This document shows, piece after piece, positions 53,007-63,258 of a DNA stretch of 64,000 bases. The notes beneath the pieces were generated by a model. It had not been told where the DNA came from, ran no database searches, and saw nothing but the letters and a program-made list of their open reading frames with translations. The translations under genes were made by a program, and so were the position numbers. This DNA is from Bacteroidota bacterium (lineage in GTDB: Bacteria > Bacteroidota > Bacteroidia > Bacteroidales > JAAUTT01), in contig JAJYAG010000005.1 in assembly GCA_021779665.1 (NCBI GenBank), positions 20,035-84,034 on the forward strand, read 5' to 3'. Every line of letters begins with the position of its first letter. Position 1 is the first letter of the stretch.

Positions 53007-53465
53007 ATGATAAAGCAGGAAAAACAGGTAAATATCAGGAATAAAAAGGCGTCGCACGATTTTGAGTTTTTGGAGAAATTTGTTGCCGGAATTCAATTGA
53101 GCGGAACCGAAATTAAATCGATTCGACTGGGGAAAGCAAGCCTTGTGGACTGTTTTTGTTATTTCCATAATGGGGAGTTGTTTGTAAAAAATATGCACGT
53201 TGCCGAATATTATTGGGGAAATCTGAACAATCACGACCCTAAACGCGACCGGAAACTTCTTCTTACAAAGAAAGAACTCGATAAACTTTTCCGTCGCTCT
53301 CAGGAAAAAGGACTGACTATTGTTGCATTCCACCTGTTTTTGAACGAAAAAGGTTTAGCCAAGCTTGAAATTGCATTAGCCAAAGGAAAAAAAGAATTCG
53401 ACAAACGAGAGGATTTGAAACATAAAGAGGCTAAAAGGGAAATGGACAGGGCGATGAAGAGGTAG
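53007..53465 (+). CDS. smpB: SsrA-binding protein
   Basis: The 152-residue protein has the SmpB blocks [40 protein letters not shown], the central VKNMHVAEY and the C-terminal [20 protein letters not shown]. It delivers tmRNA to stalled ribosomes. No ssrA gene was recognised nearby. A terminator follows at about 53526. Confidence 0.97.
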   Translation: MIKQEKQVNIRNKKASHDFEFLEKFVAGIQLSGTEIKSIRLGKASLVDCFCYFHNGELFVKNMHVAEYYWGNLNNHDPKRDRKLLLTKKELDKLFRRSQEKGLTIVAFHLFLNEKGLAKLEIALAKGKKEFDKREDLKHKEAKREMDRAMKR

Positions 53466-53525
53466 TTGTTAGTCGTAAGTAGTAAGTAGTAAATAGTAAG
53501 CAGTAGTAAGATAATAAATAAAAAA

Positions 53526-53558
53526 AAAGCCGTCAGTTAAGATCTGGCGGCTCTTTTT
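53526..53558. terminator. Bidirectional terminator after smpB
   Basis: AGCCGTCAG...CTGGCGGCT with a run of A before and T after serves both smpB and the convergent 53573-54940 gene. A short GTAAGTA microsatellite lies at about 53473-53508. Confidence 0.85.
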
Positions 53559-53572
53559 TATTGAGTTCTGTA

Positions 53573-54940
53573 TTACTGAGCGAAGAAGAAATCGTTCAGC
53601 TCGTAAATATCCTTAGCTGATTTCAGATCCGGTGAGCCATCGAAAAACTCATCGATGGCATCGAGTAATTCATCAAATGATATATATCCATCGTTATCCC
53701 TATCCAGCCGCTTATAACGCTGCGGAATCGGAATACCGCTCTTGCCCATATTGTATCGCATTCGTGCACGCTGCATCATCAAAAACGATTCGACCTCCGA
53801 CCGGCTAATAGCCTGGCGCGATGCCAATTCTTCCCCAAGTTTGTCGGCATTAATTTCAACACCATTTGCATCAACCATCGCTTTCAGTCGGGTATTTGGC
53901 TCCTTATCAGCATAATTGGGCACACCATCCTTGTCATCATCAAAAGGACAGCCTACCGAGTCAACATCCAAACCGGCGGGATGATTCAAACATTTGTCAA
54001 TAATATCGGCTTTACCATCAAAGTCGTTATCTTCAACCAAAGTATAGTCAAAGCTGTCAACTTCAGCGAAAAGTTTTTGAACGGTGATTGTCTTGTCACT
54101 TGTAAATAAGTCAAAATGAAAGGAAACGAATGTATGTCCAAACATATCGTTCAGCTTATTGCCCTTTATACCAGTGGTGGCCTTACTGCTGATATTATCA
54201 ATATTATCAGTGAATGTATAGTGGAACGAATGTCCCAACCGCATTATCACACGGTCGGAGACTTTAAAATCCAATCCGACTTCCAGAGGAACGGCAAAAG
54301 TACTTTGGTTATAACTACCTAATCCATAAAGATTAAGGTCGCGTAAATCGGTTTCATAAATATAATCACGGGTGATAATTTTACCTGCGCCGTCGCGGAT
54401 AGTTCCATCGGGCATATAGTTGTAACTCAGTTTCTCACCGCTAACAGTATAAGTTAAATCCGACTTGGAATTGAACTGAACATTTTCAATCCCCAAAGAA
54501 ATATAAGGGGTTACAAGCGACCCCGGCTTAATAAAAGGTTGAAAATCGTAATGGAGGTTAATGCCAAAAGTTGTCAGGTCGGTCCGGAAGTTAAGGTTTT
54601 TAGCAGGTTCGGGAGAAACTTTAACACCAGCCATTTGACCGAACATAAGGGCAAAATTAGCTCTGAAATAATGTTTGGAATCCAGAAAGGTAGAAACATT
54701 AATTTTGTAAGCTGGAGTTCCCATCAGCGGATTGAATTTTTTACTTCGCACCTCGCCCAGAAAATTAACAAAGCCATAACCAAATCCAATCACAGGACGG
54801 TAAACAACATTTTCGTTATCAACTTCCTGTTTTAAAAGAGATTCGTAATATTCTTCGTCGGGATCCTGTGCAAAAAGCCGGAAAGGAACCAGCAGGAACA
54901 GTAAAAGAATTCCAATACGGGTAAAAGCAGATAAGTTCAT
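53573..54940 (-). CDS. Outer-membrane barrel protein with TSP3 and EF-hand calcium sites
   Basis: The 455-residue protein has a signal peptide ending PFRLFAQ, then about 270 residues of barrel strands (VIGFGYGFVNFLGEVRSKKF, FRANFALMFGQMAGVKVSP, HTFVSFHFDLF). Thrombospondin type 3-like repeats follow (EDNDFDGKADIIDKCLNHPA, GLDVDSVGCPFDDDKDGVPN) where the OmpA domain usually sits, and an EF-hand near the end (LDRDNDGYISFDELLDAIDE). It lies 7 bp after the SPOR-like gene, so the two form an operon. Confidence 0.85.
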   Translation of the reverse strand: MNLSAFTRIGILLLFLLVPFRLFAQDPDEEYYESLLKQEVDNENVVYRPVIGFGYGFVNFLGEVRSKKFNPLMGTPAYKINVSTFLDSKHYFRANFALMFGQMAGVKVSPEPAKNLNFRTDLTTFGINLHYDFQPFIKPGSLVTPYISLGIENVQFNSKSDLTYTVSGEKLSYNYMPDGTIRDGAGKIITRDYIYETDLRDLNLYGLGSYNQSTFAVPLEVGLDFKVSDRVIMRLGHSFHYTFTDNIDNISSKATTGIKGNKLNDMFGHTFVSFHFDLFTSDKTITVQKLFAEVDSFDYTLVEDNDFDGKADIIDKCLNHPAGLDVDSVGCPFDDDKDGVPNYADKEPNTRLKAMVDANGVEINADKLGEELASRQAISRSEVESFLMMQRARMRYNMGKSGIPIPQRYKRLDRDNDGYISFDELLDAIDEFFDGSPDLKSAKDIYELNDFFFAQ

Positions 54941-54947
54941 AACCTGT

Positions 54948-56369
54948 TTATTTTATCCATTTCTGATTGGTAACCATAAGCGCTTCCTGAATGGTAATTC
55001 TGCTACCTTCGTTATATGCCGAAACAAAAGCGTCGGTAATAGGGGTTGTATTCCAGAGATGCACCCTGTAATCGCGTGCCTCTTTATAAGCTGTAAAAGA
55101 TCCGACTGAATACTTTATCCAACCATTATGATCTTCTTTTGCGATCGACTTTTCGAGTTTAAATTTACCAAAATACGACTTAACATCCACAGGTTTATGT
55201 CCGGCAGCTATCTGAACCCTGAAATAAATTCCACTGCTGCCCGGGCTGAATGATTCATTTTGCTCCACTGCATCAGTCTTTTTAGTTTCAACAGTTTTGT
55301 TATTCTGAGCAACAACAACATCATTTTTAACTGGCTCTTTTACTACATTTTTAGGAGTGTCAACCGGCATTTTGTTAGCTGAAGCTGTGCTAGTCGCCAA
55401 ATCTTTCTGGTTAGAAGGAATTGTTGTATTAGAAGATGCAACCGGCCCTTTTGCATCAGGACGCAGTAAAGCTGCAAGTTCCTCGGGTTTAACACTGGTT
55501 AAATCAGCGTCTTTTTCGAAAACATCAACGCTCTGGGTTTTGTCATCAACAATATAAGAAAAAGCGCCTTTGATGCTCATAGCTGTAGCTTGAGGATCGA
55601 CTCCGTTAACAGGAACAAGTTTGTAACTTACAACAAAATAAGGCTCGGCAGGCAAGCTCATCCACAAAAATTTAGCCTTTCCATCCTTAAATGTAAAAAT
55701 ACCATCGCGGCTGTTGATGTTGAGTGCCGTAAATCCTTTAGGTACATTCTCTTCAATCTTGGCAAACTTCTGAAGTTTTTCCTTATTTACAAGCAGGTTT
55801 ACCACATACTCATTCTGGCCATCAACCCACTGGGGTTTCTGACGAACACAGGCTATCATTCCATAATTTGTTGAGGCAATTCCTGCGGGCATTTCCTTAC
55901 CATAATCGTTTACGTCGACCAGCATTGCCGGATTAACATTAGGCGAGGGTACTATGGTGAGTAACTGGGGAGTCACTTCAACTGACTGCCGTTCATTTTC
56001 GTTGATATACGAAAACTTGCCGGTAAGATTAACAGAACCCTTTAATCTTTCGTCGCAGGTAATTTTATAACTTATTTCGATGTTTTCTTCATCAGGAAGT
56101 TTAAGCCAAATGAACCGGACTTTCTGATCTTTAAACGTGAAGTCGGCGTTGGAAGTACTAACCGAAGCAGCCGAAAATCCGGCAGGCAGCTCCTGCTGAA
56201 AACGGCAAAATCCGCCAATATCTTTCTTTTTAAGTGAAATCTTGACCAACAGTTCAGTTCCTGCATTTATTTTAGGAGCCACATCCATTGTAAGTGAAAC
56301 ATCTCCCTGAAACAAGGAGCCTACAAATAGTGACACCAAAATATAAATCGCTGTAATTAAGCGTATCAT
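54948..56369 (-). CDS. Secreted protein with C-terminal SPOR-like domain
   Basis: The 473-residue protein has a signal peptide (IYILVSLFVGSLFQGD) and two related beta domains (KINAGTELLVKISLKKKDIG; QNEYVVNLLVNKEKLQKFAK), each followed by a strand pattern FTFKD(Q/G)K-(V/A)-(R/K)F-WL/M. A low-complexity Pro/Thr/Lys linker (about 290-370) leads to a SPOR-like domain (GIYFRVQIAAGHKPVDVKSY...IKYSVGSFTAYKEARDYRVH). SPOR domains bind denuded peptidoglycan. Operon with the TSP3/EF-hand barrel. Confidence 0.72.
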   Translation of the reverse strand: MIRLITAIYILVSLFVGSLFQGDVSLTMDVAPKINAGTELLVKISLKKKDIGGFCRFQQELPAGFSAASVSTSNADFTFKDQKVRFIWLKLPDEENIEISYKITCDERLKGSVNLTGKFSYINENERQSVEVTPQLLTIVPSPNVNPAMLVDVNDYGKEMPAGIASTNYGMIACVRQKPQWVDGQNEYVVNLLVNKEKLQKFAKIEENVPKGFTALNINSRDGIFTFKDGKAKFLWMSLPAEPYFVVSYKLVPVNGVDPQATAMSIKGAFSYIVDDKTQSVDVFEKDADLTSVKPEELAALLRPDAKGPVASSNTTIPSNQKDLATSTASANKMPVDTPKNVVKEPVKNDVVVAQNNKTVETKKTDAVEQNESFSPGSSGIYFRVQIAAGHKPVDVKSYFGKFKLEKSIAKEDHNGWIKYSVGSFTAYKEARDYRVHLWNTTPITDAFVSAYNEGSRITIQEALMVTNQKWIK

Positions 56370-56480
56370 GATCGGGTCTCTTTAGCTGAATTGTTCACAA
56401 ATTCAAAATAATTACAAAATATATTAATCTTTTCAATAATCACCTTCAACTGTTAATAACTATCCGATTTGTTAATATCA

Positions 56481-57191
56481 CTAGAAATTAGGACTTAATA
56501 AATATTTCGAATAGAAGTTATTAATTATCTCAACCGCTTCATCCGGATCGTCAACAAGATGAAACAAATCCATGTCGTCGGAGTGAATGCACTTATTCTC
56601 TTCAAGCATGGTCTTTTTAATCCAGTCAATCAAACCTTTCCAATATTCGGTTCCAATTAAAACTATCGGGAAACGGCCAATTTTCTCAGTCTGGATGAGT
56701 GTCAGAGCTTCAAAAAGCTCATCGAACGTACCGAAGCCTCCTGGAAGTACAACAAAACCCTGCGCATATTTCATAAACATGGTTTTGCGAACAAAAAAAT
56801 AATCGAAAGTGATTAGCTTGTCGTGGTCTATAAACAGGTTGGCATTTTGCTCGTACGGTAAGGCTATATTAATTCCAACCGAGCGGCCCTGGCCGCGTTT
56901 TGCTCCGAGGTTTGCAGCTTCCATAATTCCTGGGCCGCCGCCGGTTATGATTCCATAACCAAACTGGGTCAGTTTAAAAGCAACCTCTTCTGCCAGTTTA
57001 TAATAAGCACTGTCCGAGGTTAAACGGGCAGATCCGAATATCGATACACAAGGTCCAATACGTGAAAGCTTTTCATATCCTTCTACAAATTCTGCCATTA
57101 TTTTAAAAATCCGCCAGGAATCTTCCGATTTTATCTCATTCCAGGTTTTCTCCTGAAATGCATTCCTGATTTTCTCCTCACTGGTCGACAT
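56481..57191 (-). CDS. LOG/TIGR00730 family nucleoside-5'-monophosphate phosphoribohydrolase-like protein
   Basis: The 236-residue protein has CVSIFGSARLTSDSAYYKLA, the GITGGGPGIMEAANLGAKRG loop and the catalytic FVVLPGGFGTFDELFEALTL (PGGxGTxxE). Proteins of this family release ribose-5-phosphate from AMP or cytokinin nucleotides; the physiological role in bacteria is unclear. Monocistronic by context. Confidence 0.92.
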   Translation of the reverse strand: MSTSEEKIRNAFQEKTWNEIKSEDSWRIFKIMAEFVEGYEKLSRIGPCVSIFGSARLTSDSAYYKLAEEVAFKLTQFGYGIITGGGPGIMEAANLGAKRGQGRSVGINIALPYEQNANLFIDHDKLITFDYFFVRKTMFMKYAQGFVVLPGGFGTFDELFEALTLIQTEKIGRFPIVLIGTEYWKGLIDWIKKTMLEENKCIHSDDMDLFHLVDDPDEAVEIINNFYSKYLLSPNF

Positions 57192-57694
57192 GTAAAATTC
57201 CTTTATTTTTTGAGTTAAATTTATTGAATGTTGTTGTATACGTGAGTAAATGCGAGAATGTTATGACTTTGAGCTGTATTTGCTGATCAAATTACCTTTA
57301 TATATTTAATTATAAATGAAATAATTACACAACACACAAGTCATTTTTGCTTGCAATCACTATATTTTCCAGCGCAAATTAAGCTAATTTGGAAGAATTA
57401 AATCATTAGTGACCGATTAAAAAATATGAGATTTCGCCATATAGTAGAAAGGACAAGTTATTTCTAATGCGAATGGGTCGACAATACTAAAATAAAAATA
57501 TACTATTTCGACTTGTGAAATATTGCAGGATCCGGAACATCGAAGCGTAGTCCAGGCTGAGACAAAAGCCATTAATAGAATTGTGGTTATAACTCCTTGT
57601 CGCAGGCCTAGGTTTAAGCCTGAAGACGTGCAGCTTGAAACTTCAACTTAGAAGTTATTCAACTCTTAACTCGTATTTCTAACAAAAAGAAAAA
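57192..57694. other. 503-bp gap with no recognised gene
   Basis: AT-rich sequence between two minus-strand genes. Short hairpins (CAGGC...GCCTG near 57604 and AACTTC...GAAGTT near 57640) could end transcription from uvrA only weakly on the minus side. I see no open frame or known RNA. Confidence 0.5.
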
Positions 57695-60556
57695 TCAGTC
57701 CTGGAATAATTCCTTTTTCAGGTATTCGGCGGTATAACTCTTTGCATTTCGGATGAGCTCTTCGGGTGTACCTGTAAATATTATTTCTCCTCCGCCTGAG
57801 CCACCTTCCATACCCACATCGATAATATGATCGGCAACTTTTATAACATCCATGTTGTGTTCTATCACAATAACGGTATTACCCTTGTCTACTAGATGGT
57901 TCAGCACTTCAAGCAGCACACGCACATCGTCGAAATGCAAACCGGTAGTCGGTTCGTCGAGAATGTAAACTGTTTTACCTGTATCTCTTTTCGAGAGTTC
58001 GGTGGCCAGTTTTACCCGCTGCGACTCGCCCCCGGAAAGCGTTGTGGATGGCTGACCCAGTTTTATATATCCTAACCCAACCTGCTGAATGGTAATAACC
58101 TTATTTAATATAGATGGAATACCATTGAAGAATTCAACCGCCTGGTTGATGGTCATATCCAGCACTTCGCTGATGGATTTACCTTTAAATTTTACTTCGA
58201 GTGTTTCGCGGTTATACCGATGTCCGCCACAATCACGGCACTCCACGTACACATCGGGTAAAAAATTCATTTCGATGGTTTGCACTCCTGCGCCTGAACA
58301 GGTTTCGCAACGTCCTCCTTTAACATTGAATGAGAAACGACCCGGTTGATATGCCCTGATTTTGGCTTCGGGAGTCATGGCGAACAAATTACGGATATCG
58401 CTGAAAACACCGGTATAGGTTGCCGGATTTGAGCGGGGTGTTCTCCCGAGTGGCGACTGGTCCACCTGGATAACTTTGTCGATATACTTTAAGCCTTCAA
58501 TAGAATCGTAAGGCAGAGGATCTTTTACTGAATTGTAAAAATGTTTTGAAAGAATGGGTTGAAGCGTTTCATTAATGAGGGTACTTTTTCCACTTCCCGA
58601 TACACCGGTGATGCAGATAAATTTCCCTAAAGGAAACTCCACGGTAACATTTTTAAGGTTATTACCTTTAGCTCCCGCAAGGACAAGCTTTTTACCTGAT
58701 CCGGAGCGACGCTGGGAGGGAACAATAATCTCCTTCTTATTATTGAGATACTGGGCTGTAAGCGAGTCTGATTTTAATATAGCGTCAGGACTTCCTTCAG
58801 CAACTACTTCCCCGCCGTGGCGGCCTGCATGAGGGCCCATATCCACAATATAGTCCGATGCAAGAATCATATCCTTATCGTGCTCAACCACAATTACGGA
58901 ATTACCTGCATCACGCAGTTTCCGTAGCGAAGAAATAAGCCGGTGGTTATCGCGCTGATGCAGCCCGATACTGGGTTCATCCAAAATATAAAGAACATTT
59001 ACCAGCTGAGAGCCAATTTGGGTAGCAAGGCGAATGCGCTGGCTTTCTCCACCCGACAATGTTTTAGCGCTTAAATTCAGAGAAAGATAACTTAAGCCAA
59101 CATCGAGTAAAAAGTTGATACGGGTACGAATTTCTTTTATGATTTCGCGGGCAATCGCTTTTTGCTTATCTGAAAGCCTGTTCTCAAGACCTTCGAACCA
59201 TTGCTTCAGCGAGTTAATGTCCATCATCGAAAGTTCAGAGATATTCTTACCATCGATCTTAAACCAGAGCGATTCCATTTTCAATCGGGCACCCTTACAT
59301 TCGGGACATTCCACTTCCTTTATAAACTGGTTTACCCATGCCTGGGCCTTCTTGGACGTATTTTCGTTTTGCTGGCTGATAATATAATTTACAATGCCGT
59401 CAAAATTCAGAAAATACCCTGAAGATGTACCAGCAGGACTGTGAAGAAGTTTAAACGACTCATCGGAACCGTAAAGAATAGTATTCAAGGCTTCCTCTGA
59501 AAATTCCTCCACCGGAGTTTCGAGTGTTAACCCATATTTATGAAGAATGGCCTCTATTTGCCAGAAAACGACCGAATTTTTCTGAGAGCCAAGAGGTTCA
59601 ATAGCACCTTTGGCAATACTTAACGATGGATCGGGAATAATTTTGGTAATATCCGCCTCTGTAATTTCCCCAAGGCCAGAGCAACGCTTGCATGCTCCCT
59701 GCGGAGAGTTGAAAGAAAATGAATGAGGTGCTGGTTCGTTATAGGAAATTCCGGTGGTGGGGCACATCAGTTGCTTGCTGTAATACCGGAAATTATTCGT
59801 TTTTTTATCCACAATCATAATCACACCTTTACCATGAATCATGGCAGTGTGAACTGATTCCTTAAGCCTTTTCTGAGTATCTTCAGCCACAACAAGCTTA
59901 TCAATTACCATTTCGATAAAGTGCGACTTGTAGCGATCCACCTTCATGCTGTGGATTATCTCTTTAATTTCGCCATCCACGCGAACATGCAGGAAACCTT
60001 TTTTGCGGATCTGCTCAAAGAGCTCTTTGTAATGCCCTTTCCGACCTTTGATCAAAGGCGACAATACATAAATTGCAGCTCCATCGAAAGCAGTTGAAAT
60101 GAGTTTTACAATCTGTTCCTCGGTATACTTCACCATCTTTTCGCCGGTGTTGTAAGAGAAAGCCTCCGACGCCCGTGCATAAAGCAATCGTAAAAAGTCG
60201 TAAATCTCGGTGATGGTACCCACGGTACTGCGCGGATTACGGTTGGTGGTTTTCTGCTCGATGGAAATTACCGGACTTAACCCCGAAATTTTATCAACAT
60301 CCGGTCGTTCCAAACCTCCTAAAAACTGACGGGCATAAGCCGACATGGTTTCGATATAACGACGCTGACCTTCGGCATAAATGGTGTCGAAGGCCAGGGA
60401 AGATTTACCGCTACCGCTTAATCCGGTAATTACAGTAAACTTATTGCGGGGAATATTTACATCAATGTTTTTGAGGTTATGCACCCTGGCTCCAAGTACT
60501 TCGATCTGTTCTTCGCCTGAGGATGCATCTTTATCATTTTCTAAATCGTTGTTCAT
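57695..60556 (-). CDS. uvrA: Excinuclease ABC subunit A
   Basis: The 953-residue protein has two ABC modules: Walker A GLSGSGKSSLAFDT and GVSGSGKSTLINET, signatures LSGGESQRIRLATQ and LSGGESQRVKLATE, Walker B LYILDEPSIGLHQRD and VYILDEPTTGLHFDD. Zinc-binding motifs occur at CKRCSGLG, CPECKGARL and CETCSGAG...CRDCGGHRY. It recognises DNA damage with UvrB. It starts 8 bp after the lytic transglycosylase gene and is probably transcribed with it. Confidence 0.98.
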   Translation of the reverse strand: MNNDLENDKDASSGEEQIEVLGARVHNLKNIDVNIPRNKFTVITGLSGSGKSSLAFDTIYAEGQRRYIETMSAYARQFLGGLERPDVDKISGLSPVISIEQKTTNRNPRSTVGTITEIYDFLRLLYARASEAFSYNTGEKMVKYTEEQIVKLISTAFDGAAIYVLSPLIKGRKGHYKELFEQIRKKGFLHVRVDGEIKEIIHSMKVDRYKSHFIEMVIDKLVVAEDTQKRLKESVHTAMIHGKGVIMIVDKKTNNFRYYSKQLMCPTTGISYNEPAPHSFSFNSPQGACKRCSGLGEITEADITKIIPDPSLSIAKGAIEPLGSQKNSVVFWQIEAILHKYGLTLETPVEEFSEEALNTILYGSDESFKLLHSPAGTSSGYFLNFDGIVNYIISQQNENTSKKAQAWVNQFIKEVECPECKGARLKMESLWFKIDGKNISELSMMDINSLKQWFEGLENRLSDKQKAIAREIIKEIRTRINFLLDVGLSYLSLNLSAKTLSGGESQRIRLATQIGSQLVNVLYILDEPSIGLHQRDNHRLISSLRKLRDAGNSVIVVEHDKDMILASDYIVDMGPHAGRHGGEVVAEGSPDAILKSDSLTAQYLNNKKEIIVPSQRRSGSGKKLVLAGAKGNNLKNVTVEFPLGKFICITGVSGSGKSTLINETLQPILSKHFYNSVKDPLPYDSIEGLKYIDKVIQVDQSPLGRTPRSNPATYTGVFSDIRNLFAMTPEAKIRAYQPGRFSFNVKGGRCETCSGAGVQTIEMNFLPDVYVECRDCGGHRYNRETLEVKFKGKSISEVLDMTINQAVEFFNGIPSILNKVITIQQVGLGYIKLGQPSTTLSGGESQRVKLATELSKRDTGKTVYILDEPTTGLHFDDVRVLLEVLNHLVDKGNTVIVIEHNMDVIKVADHIIDVGMEGGSGGGEIIFTGTPEELIRNAKSYTAEYLKKELFQD

Positions 60557-60564
60557 TACATAAT

Positions 60565-61545
60565 TTAATTGGCATTAGCCATTCCTGTGTCAATTTCTGT
60601 TTCGGCAGGAATGTTGACCATGCGAAATCCTTTTTCGGGTAATTTAATGGTATAAGTTTTCCGGGTTTTATTGGTTAAAACGTTATCCCTTAACCAGGGG
60701 TTCAGAATTTTAATCACCTTATAATTAGTGCCGTGCTGGAATGCAAACCTTGCAATATCATTAATTGGTGCACTAACCAGCATATCTTTCGACTTAAAAG
60801 GCTCGTACATATCTTCCTTTGCAATAACAAAACCATACTTTTCCGGATTACTTACAATTGCTTTTAATGCAGCAATCCGAAACACATATCTGGAAGTTTC
60901 GTCGTTCAGAAGTATATCGTAATAATTGCGGCTGTACTGGCGTGCGATTTGTTTATTCAAACCGGTACGGCCCATATTGTAAGAGGCAGCAGCCATTGTC
61001 CAGCTGTTATACATCTCATACGAATGTTTCAGGAACTTACAGGCAGCTTCAGTTGATTTCTGAACACTGTAACGCTCATCAACTTCATCGTTAATTTCCA
61101 GTCCATACTCAAGGGCAGTCGGCTTAACAAATTGCCAGATTCCGGCGGCACCTGCAGGGGAAACAGCGTTGGATAATCCACTCTCGGCAAGAGCCAGATA
61201 TTTGAAATCGTCGGGCACTCCGTATTTTTTGAGAATAGGTTCAATTTCAGGAAAAAATCTGTTGGCACGTTTTATCAAAAGAAAAGTTTGGGAATGCCAG
61301 TAAGTATTTACCAACAATTCTTTATCAAGCGATTCGCGAACATCGAAGTTCTCCAGTGGAATTTTTTCACCGGCAAAATTCAGATCGGATGGCAAGGTAA
61401 CAGAACTGAACCTTGCAAATGAATCGCTTTTCAATCCCTGATCCTTTGCAGGATTAGTGCCCGAAATCATCAGAGCCATCAACACTATACCAACAACTCC
61501 AAAAGCTGCCAAACCGTTCTTTACAATATTCATTCTTTTATTCAT
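60565..61545 (-). CDS. SLT-domain lytic transglycosylase
   Basis: The 326-residue protein has an N-terminal membrane helix (AAFGVVGIVLMALMISG) and a soluble-lytic-transglycosylase domain with catalytic Glu in YLALAESGLSNAVSPAGAAG, IWQFVKPTALEYGLEIND and AAASYNMGRTGLNKQIARQY, as in MltD. The last ~90 residues resemble the region before LysM in MltD but no LysM is present. It cleaves peptidoglycan in the periplasm. It is followed by uvrA after 8 bp. Confidence 0.92.
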   Translation of the reverse strand: MNKRMNIVKNGLAAFGVVGIVLMALMISGTNPAKDQGLKSDSFARFSSVTLPSDLNFAGEKIPLENFDVRESLDKELLVNTYWHSQTFLLIKRANRFFPEIEPILKKYGVPDDFKYLALAESGLSNAVSPAGAAGIWQFVKPTALEYGLEINDEVDERYSVQKSTEAACKFLKHSYEMYNSWTMAAASYNMGRTGLNKQIARQYSRNYYDILLNDETSRYVFRIAALKAIVSNPEKYGFVIAKEDMYEPFKSKDMLVSAPINDIARFAFQHGTNYKVIKILNPWLRDNVLTNKTRKTYTIKLPEKGFRMVNIPAETEIDTGMANAN

Positions 61546-61764
61546 CTCTTAATCTTCTGAATCGATCCACAAATTTATAACATATCTCTCAAACACAACA
61601 AACATTTGGTAATCCTCAAATAAATAATTTACTGCGACCCGTTCATATAAAGACAGAACGATCGCAAAAATGTTAAAAGAGGTAAAACTCCGGTTGTGTA
61701 AATGGGAAAATCAGTTTCATTAACGCTAAGGAAGACGAAATGTTACTGAGTTATTCAGATATTT

Positions 61765-63258
61765 TTAAAATTTAAATGAAAACCCTGAATACAGCCCCAG
61801 TGCATAAGGATGTAGTTTAACAGCATCGCTGGAGTTAAACGAATTGAGATAGTATTTAAATGTAGGCTCTACGCTAAACATCAGGTTCTTTCTTAAATTA
61901 TAAACCACGCCAAAACCTACAGAGGAACTATAGTTCATAGTCTCAACATCGGCTGTTTTACCGTGAATAACCTCATCAGGGCCTGTTCTCAGGGTTGTTT
62001 TATTACCAACAAGCACATGTGTACTCATACCACCCAGGAGATGAACATTTATTTTGCGGTCAATAATTTTATATTTAGCCAGAAAAGGAACCTCTATAAA
62101 ATCGAACGACTGCTCTATGTCTTTTTGACTAAGATCGGCGGGACGCGCGGCAAGGTTTCCGACAGTGTATTCAGCACGGCTTACAGTGAGACTCCCCTGA
62201 GGATAAATTTCGGCTGATGGTGCTATGATTGTTCCGGTTGAATTGGAAGCATTATAGTTTTGAGACATGTTAGCATATTGGGCATCCAACGCAATATTGG
62301 CACTATTTACCTTAGCTGATTTCAGGGACGAAACATTATTGATCTCCTGCCCCATTTTCATATAATAAACTCCTGTTTGGAATGTTAACCTGGAAGTGGC
62401 TTCATAGTCCACCTTTACACCGCTGGAATAAGTAATAACAGCGTTTTCAACCTTATTCATGGAAGCTTTGGAGAGACCCGGCGCATTTACATCCGATATA
62501 CTGCGGTAAGAATAAAGAGGAGCCATTTGCCCTCCAATTGCCCAACGATTTAATTTCTCTTTCGACTCAGCAGTTTCATCATAAGCAAATATATCATCGT
62601 AAACCGGAGCAATATCTGGCTTCACAATAATATATCCCTGCTCCACTTTACCGTATGTTGATGGAGTTTCCATATTCCAGGCAATGGCAGAAATGCGGTC
62701 GAAGTTTTCCGAGGTTTCCTGTTTGCTTGCCGAAGCAGGCACAAAAGAAGTATTACCAACCGGATCCTGAGATTTGACAACATCCTGAACTTTCTCAATT
62801 GATTTACTATCAGAGATATTCTTTTGATTCTCAGGAACGACAGCGATTAAAGTATTGGTTTTACTATTTTTTGTAGTTAAGGAGTGTATTTGCTGAGAAT
62901 CCTGATTAACTGAAGCTACTGATGAGGATGATTGTGATTCCTTTTTATTGAAACCGGATTGAGGTGTACTGTTAATTGATGTGTTTGAATGGTCCTTTTT
63001 CTGGGTTTGAGCTAAAGGAGCTTCGTTTTCAATTCGAATGCTTTTTTCGGAACGGTTAAGGTAATTCCATCCGCTAATTGCCGCAAACAGCGAAACCGAA
63101 GCAGCTACTGCAATCCAAATGACCATCCTGGTCCTGTTCTTTTTTACAGGAAGCTGGCCGGAAATATTATTCCAGACCTCAACAGGCGGAATAACATTGA
63201 GGTTATCCAGTCCCTCCCGGAAGTAGTCATCAATCCTATTTTCCAAATCGTCTCTCAT
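61765..63258 (-). CDS. Anti-sigma-like membrane protein fused to an outer-membrane barrel domain
   Basis: The 497-residue protein starts with a short cytosolic segment (MRDDLENRIDDYFREGLDNL...PPVEVWNNISGQL), one membrane helix (MVIWIAVAASVSLFAAISGW), a Ser/Thr/Gln-rich periplasmic linker (about 75-210) and a C-terminal barrel (RWAIGGQMAPLYSYRSISDV, LTFQTGVYYMKMGQEINNVS, YSSSVGFGVVYNLRKNLMFS, ending GFSFKF). It overlaps the sigma factor gene by 4 bp, so it is probably that factor's regulator, linking the outer membrane to transcription. Confidence 0.82.
   Translation of the reverse strand: MRDDLENRIDDYFREGLDNLNVIPPVEVWNNISGQLPVKKNRTRMVIWIAVAASVSLFAAISGWNYLNRSEKSIRIENEAPLAQTQKKDHSNTSINSTPQSGFNKKESQSSSSVASVNQDSQQIHSLTTKNSKTNTLIAVVPENQKNISDSKSIEKVQDVVKSQDPVGNTSFVPASASKQETSENFDRISAIAWNMETPSTYGKVEQGYIIVKPDIAPVYDDIFAYDETAESKEKLNRWAIGGQMAPLYSYRSISDVNAPGLSKASMNKVENAVITYSSGVKVDYEATSRLTFQTGVYYMKMGQEINNVSSLKSAKVNSANIALDAQYANMSQNYNASNSTGTIIAPSAEIYPQGSLTVSRAEYTVGNLAARPADLSQKDIEQSFDFIEVPFLAKYKIIDRKINVHLLGGMSTHVLVGNKTTLRTGPDEVIHGKTADVETMNYSSSVGFGVVYNLRKNLMFSVEPTFKYYLNSFNSSDAVKLHPYALGLYSGFSFKF

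Noticed and set aside
53470-53510. GTAAGTAGTAAG microsatellite after smpB as a possible CRISPR or phase-variation tract
   Set aside because: Short simple repeat outside any coding frame or promoter, with no spacers.
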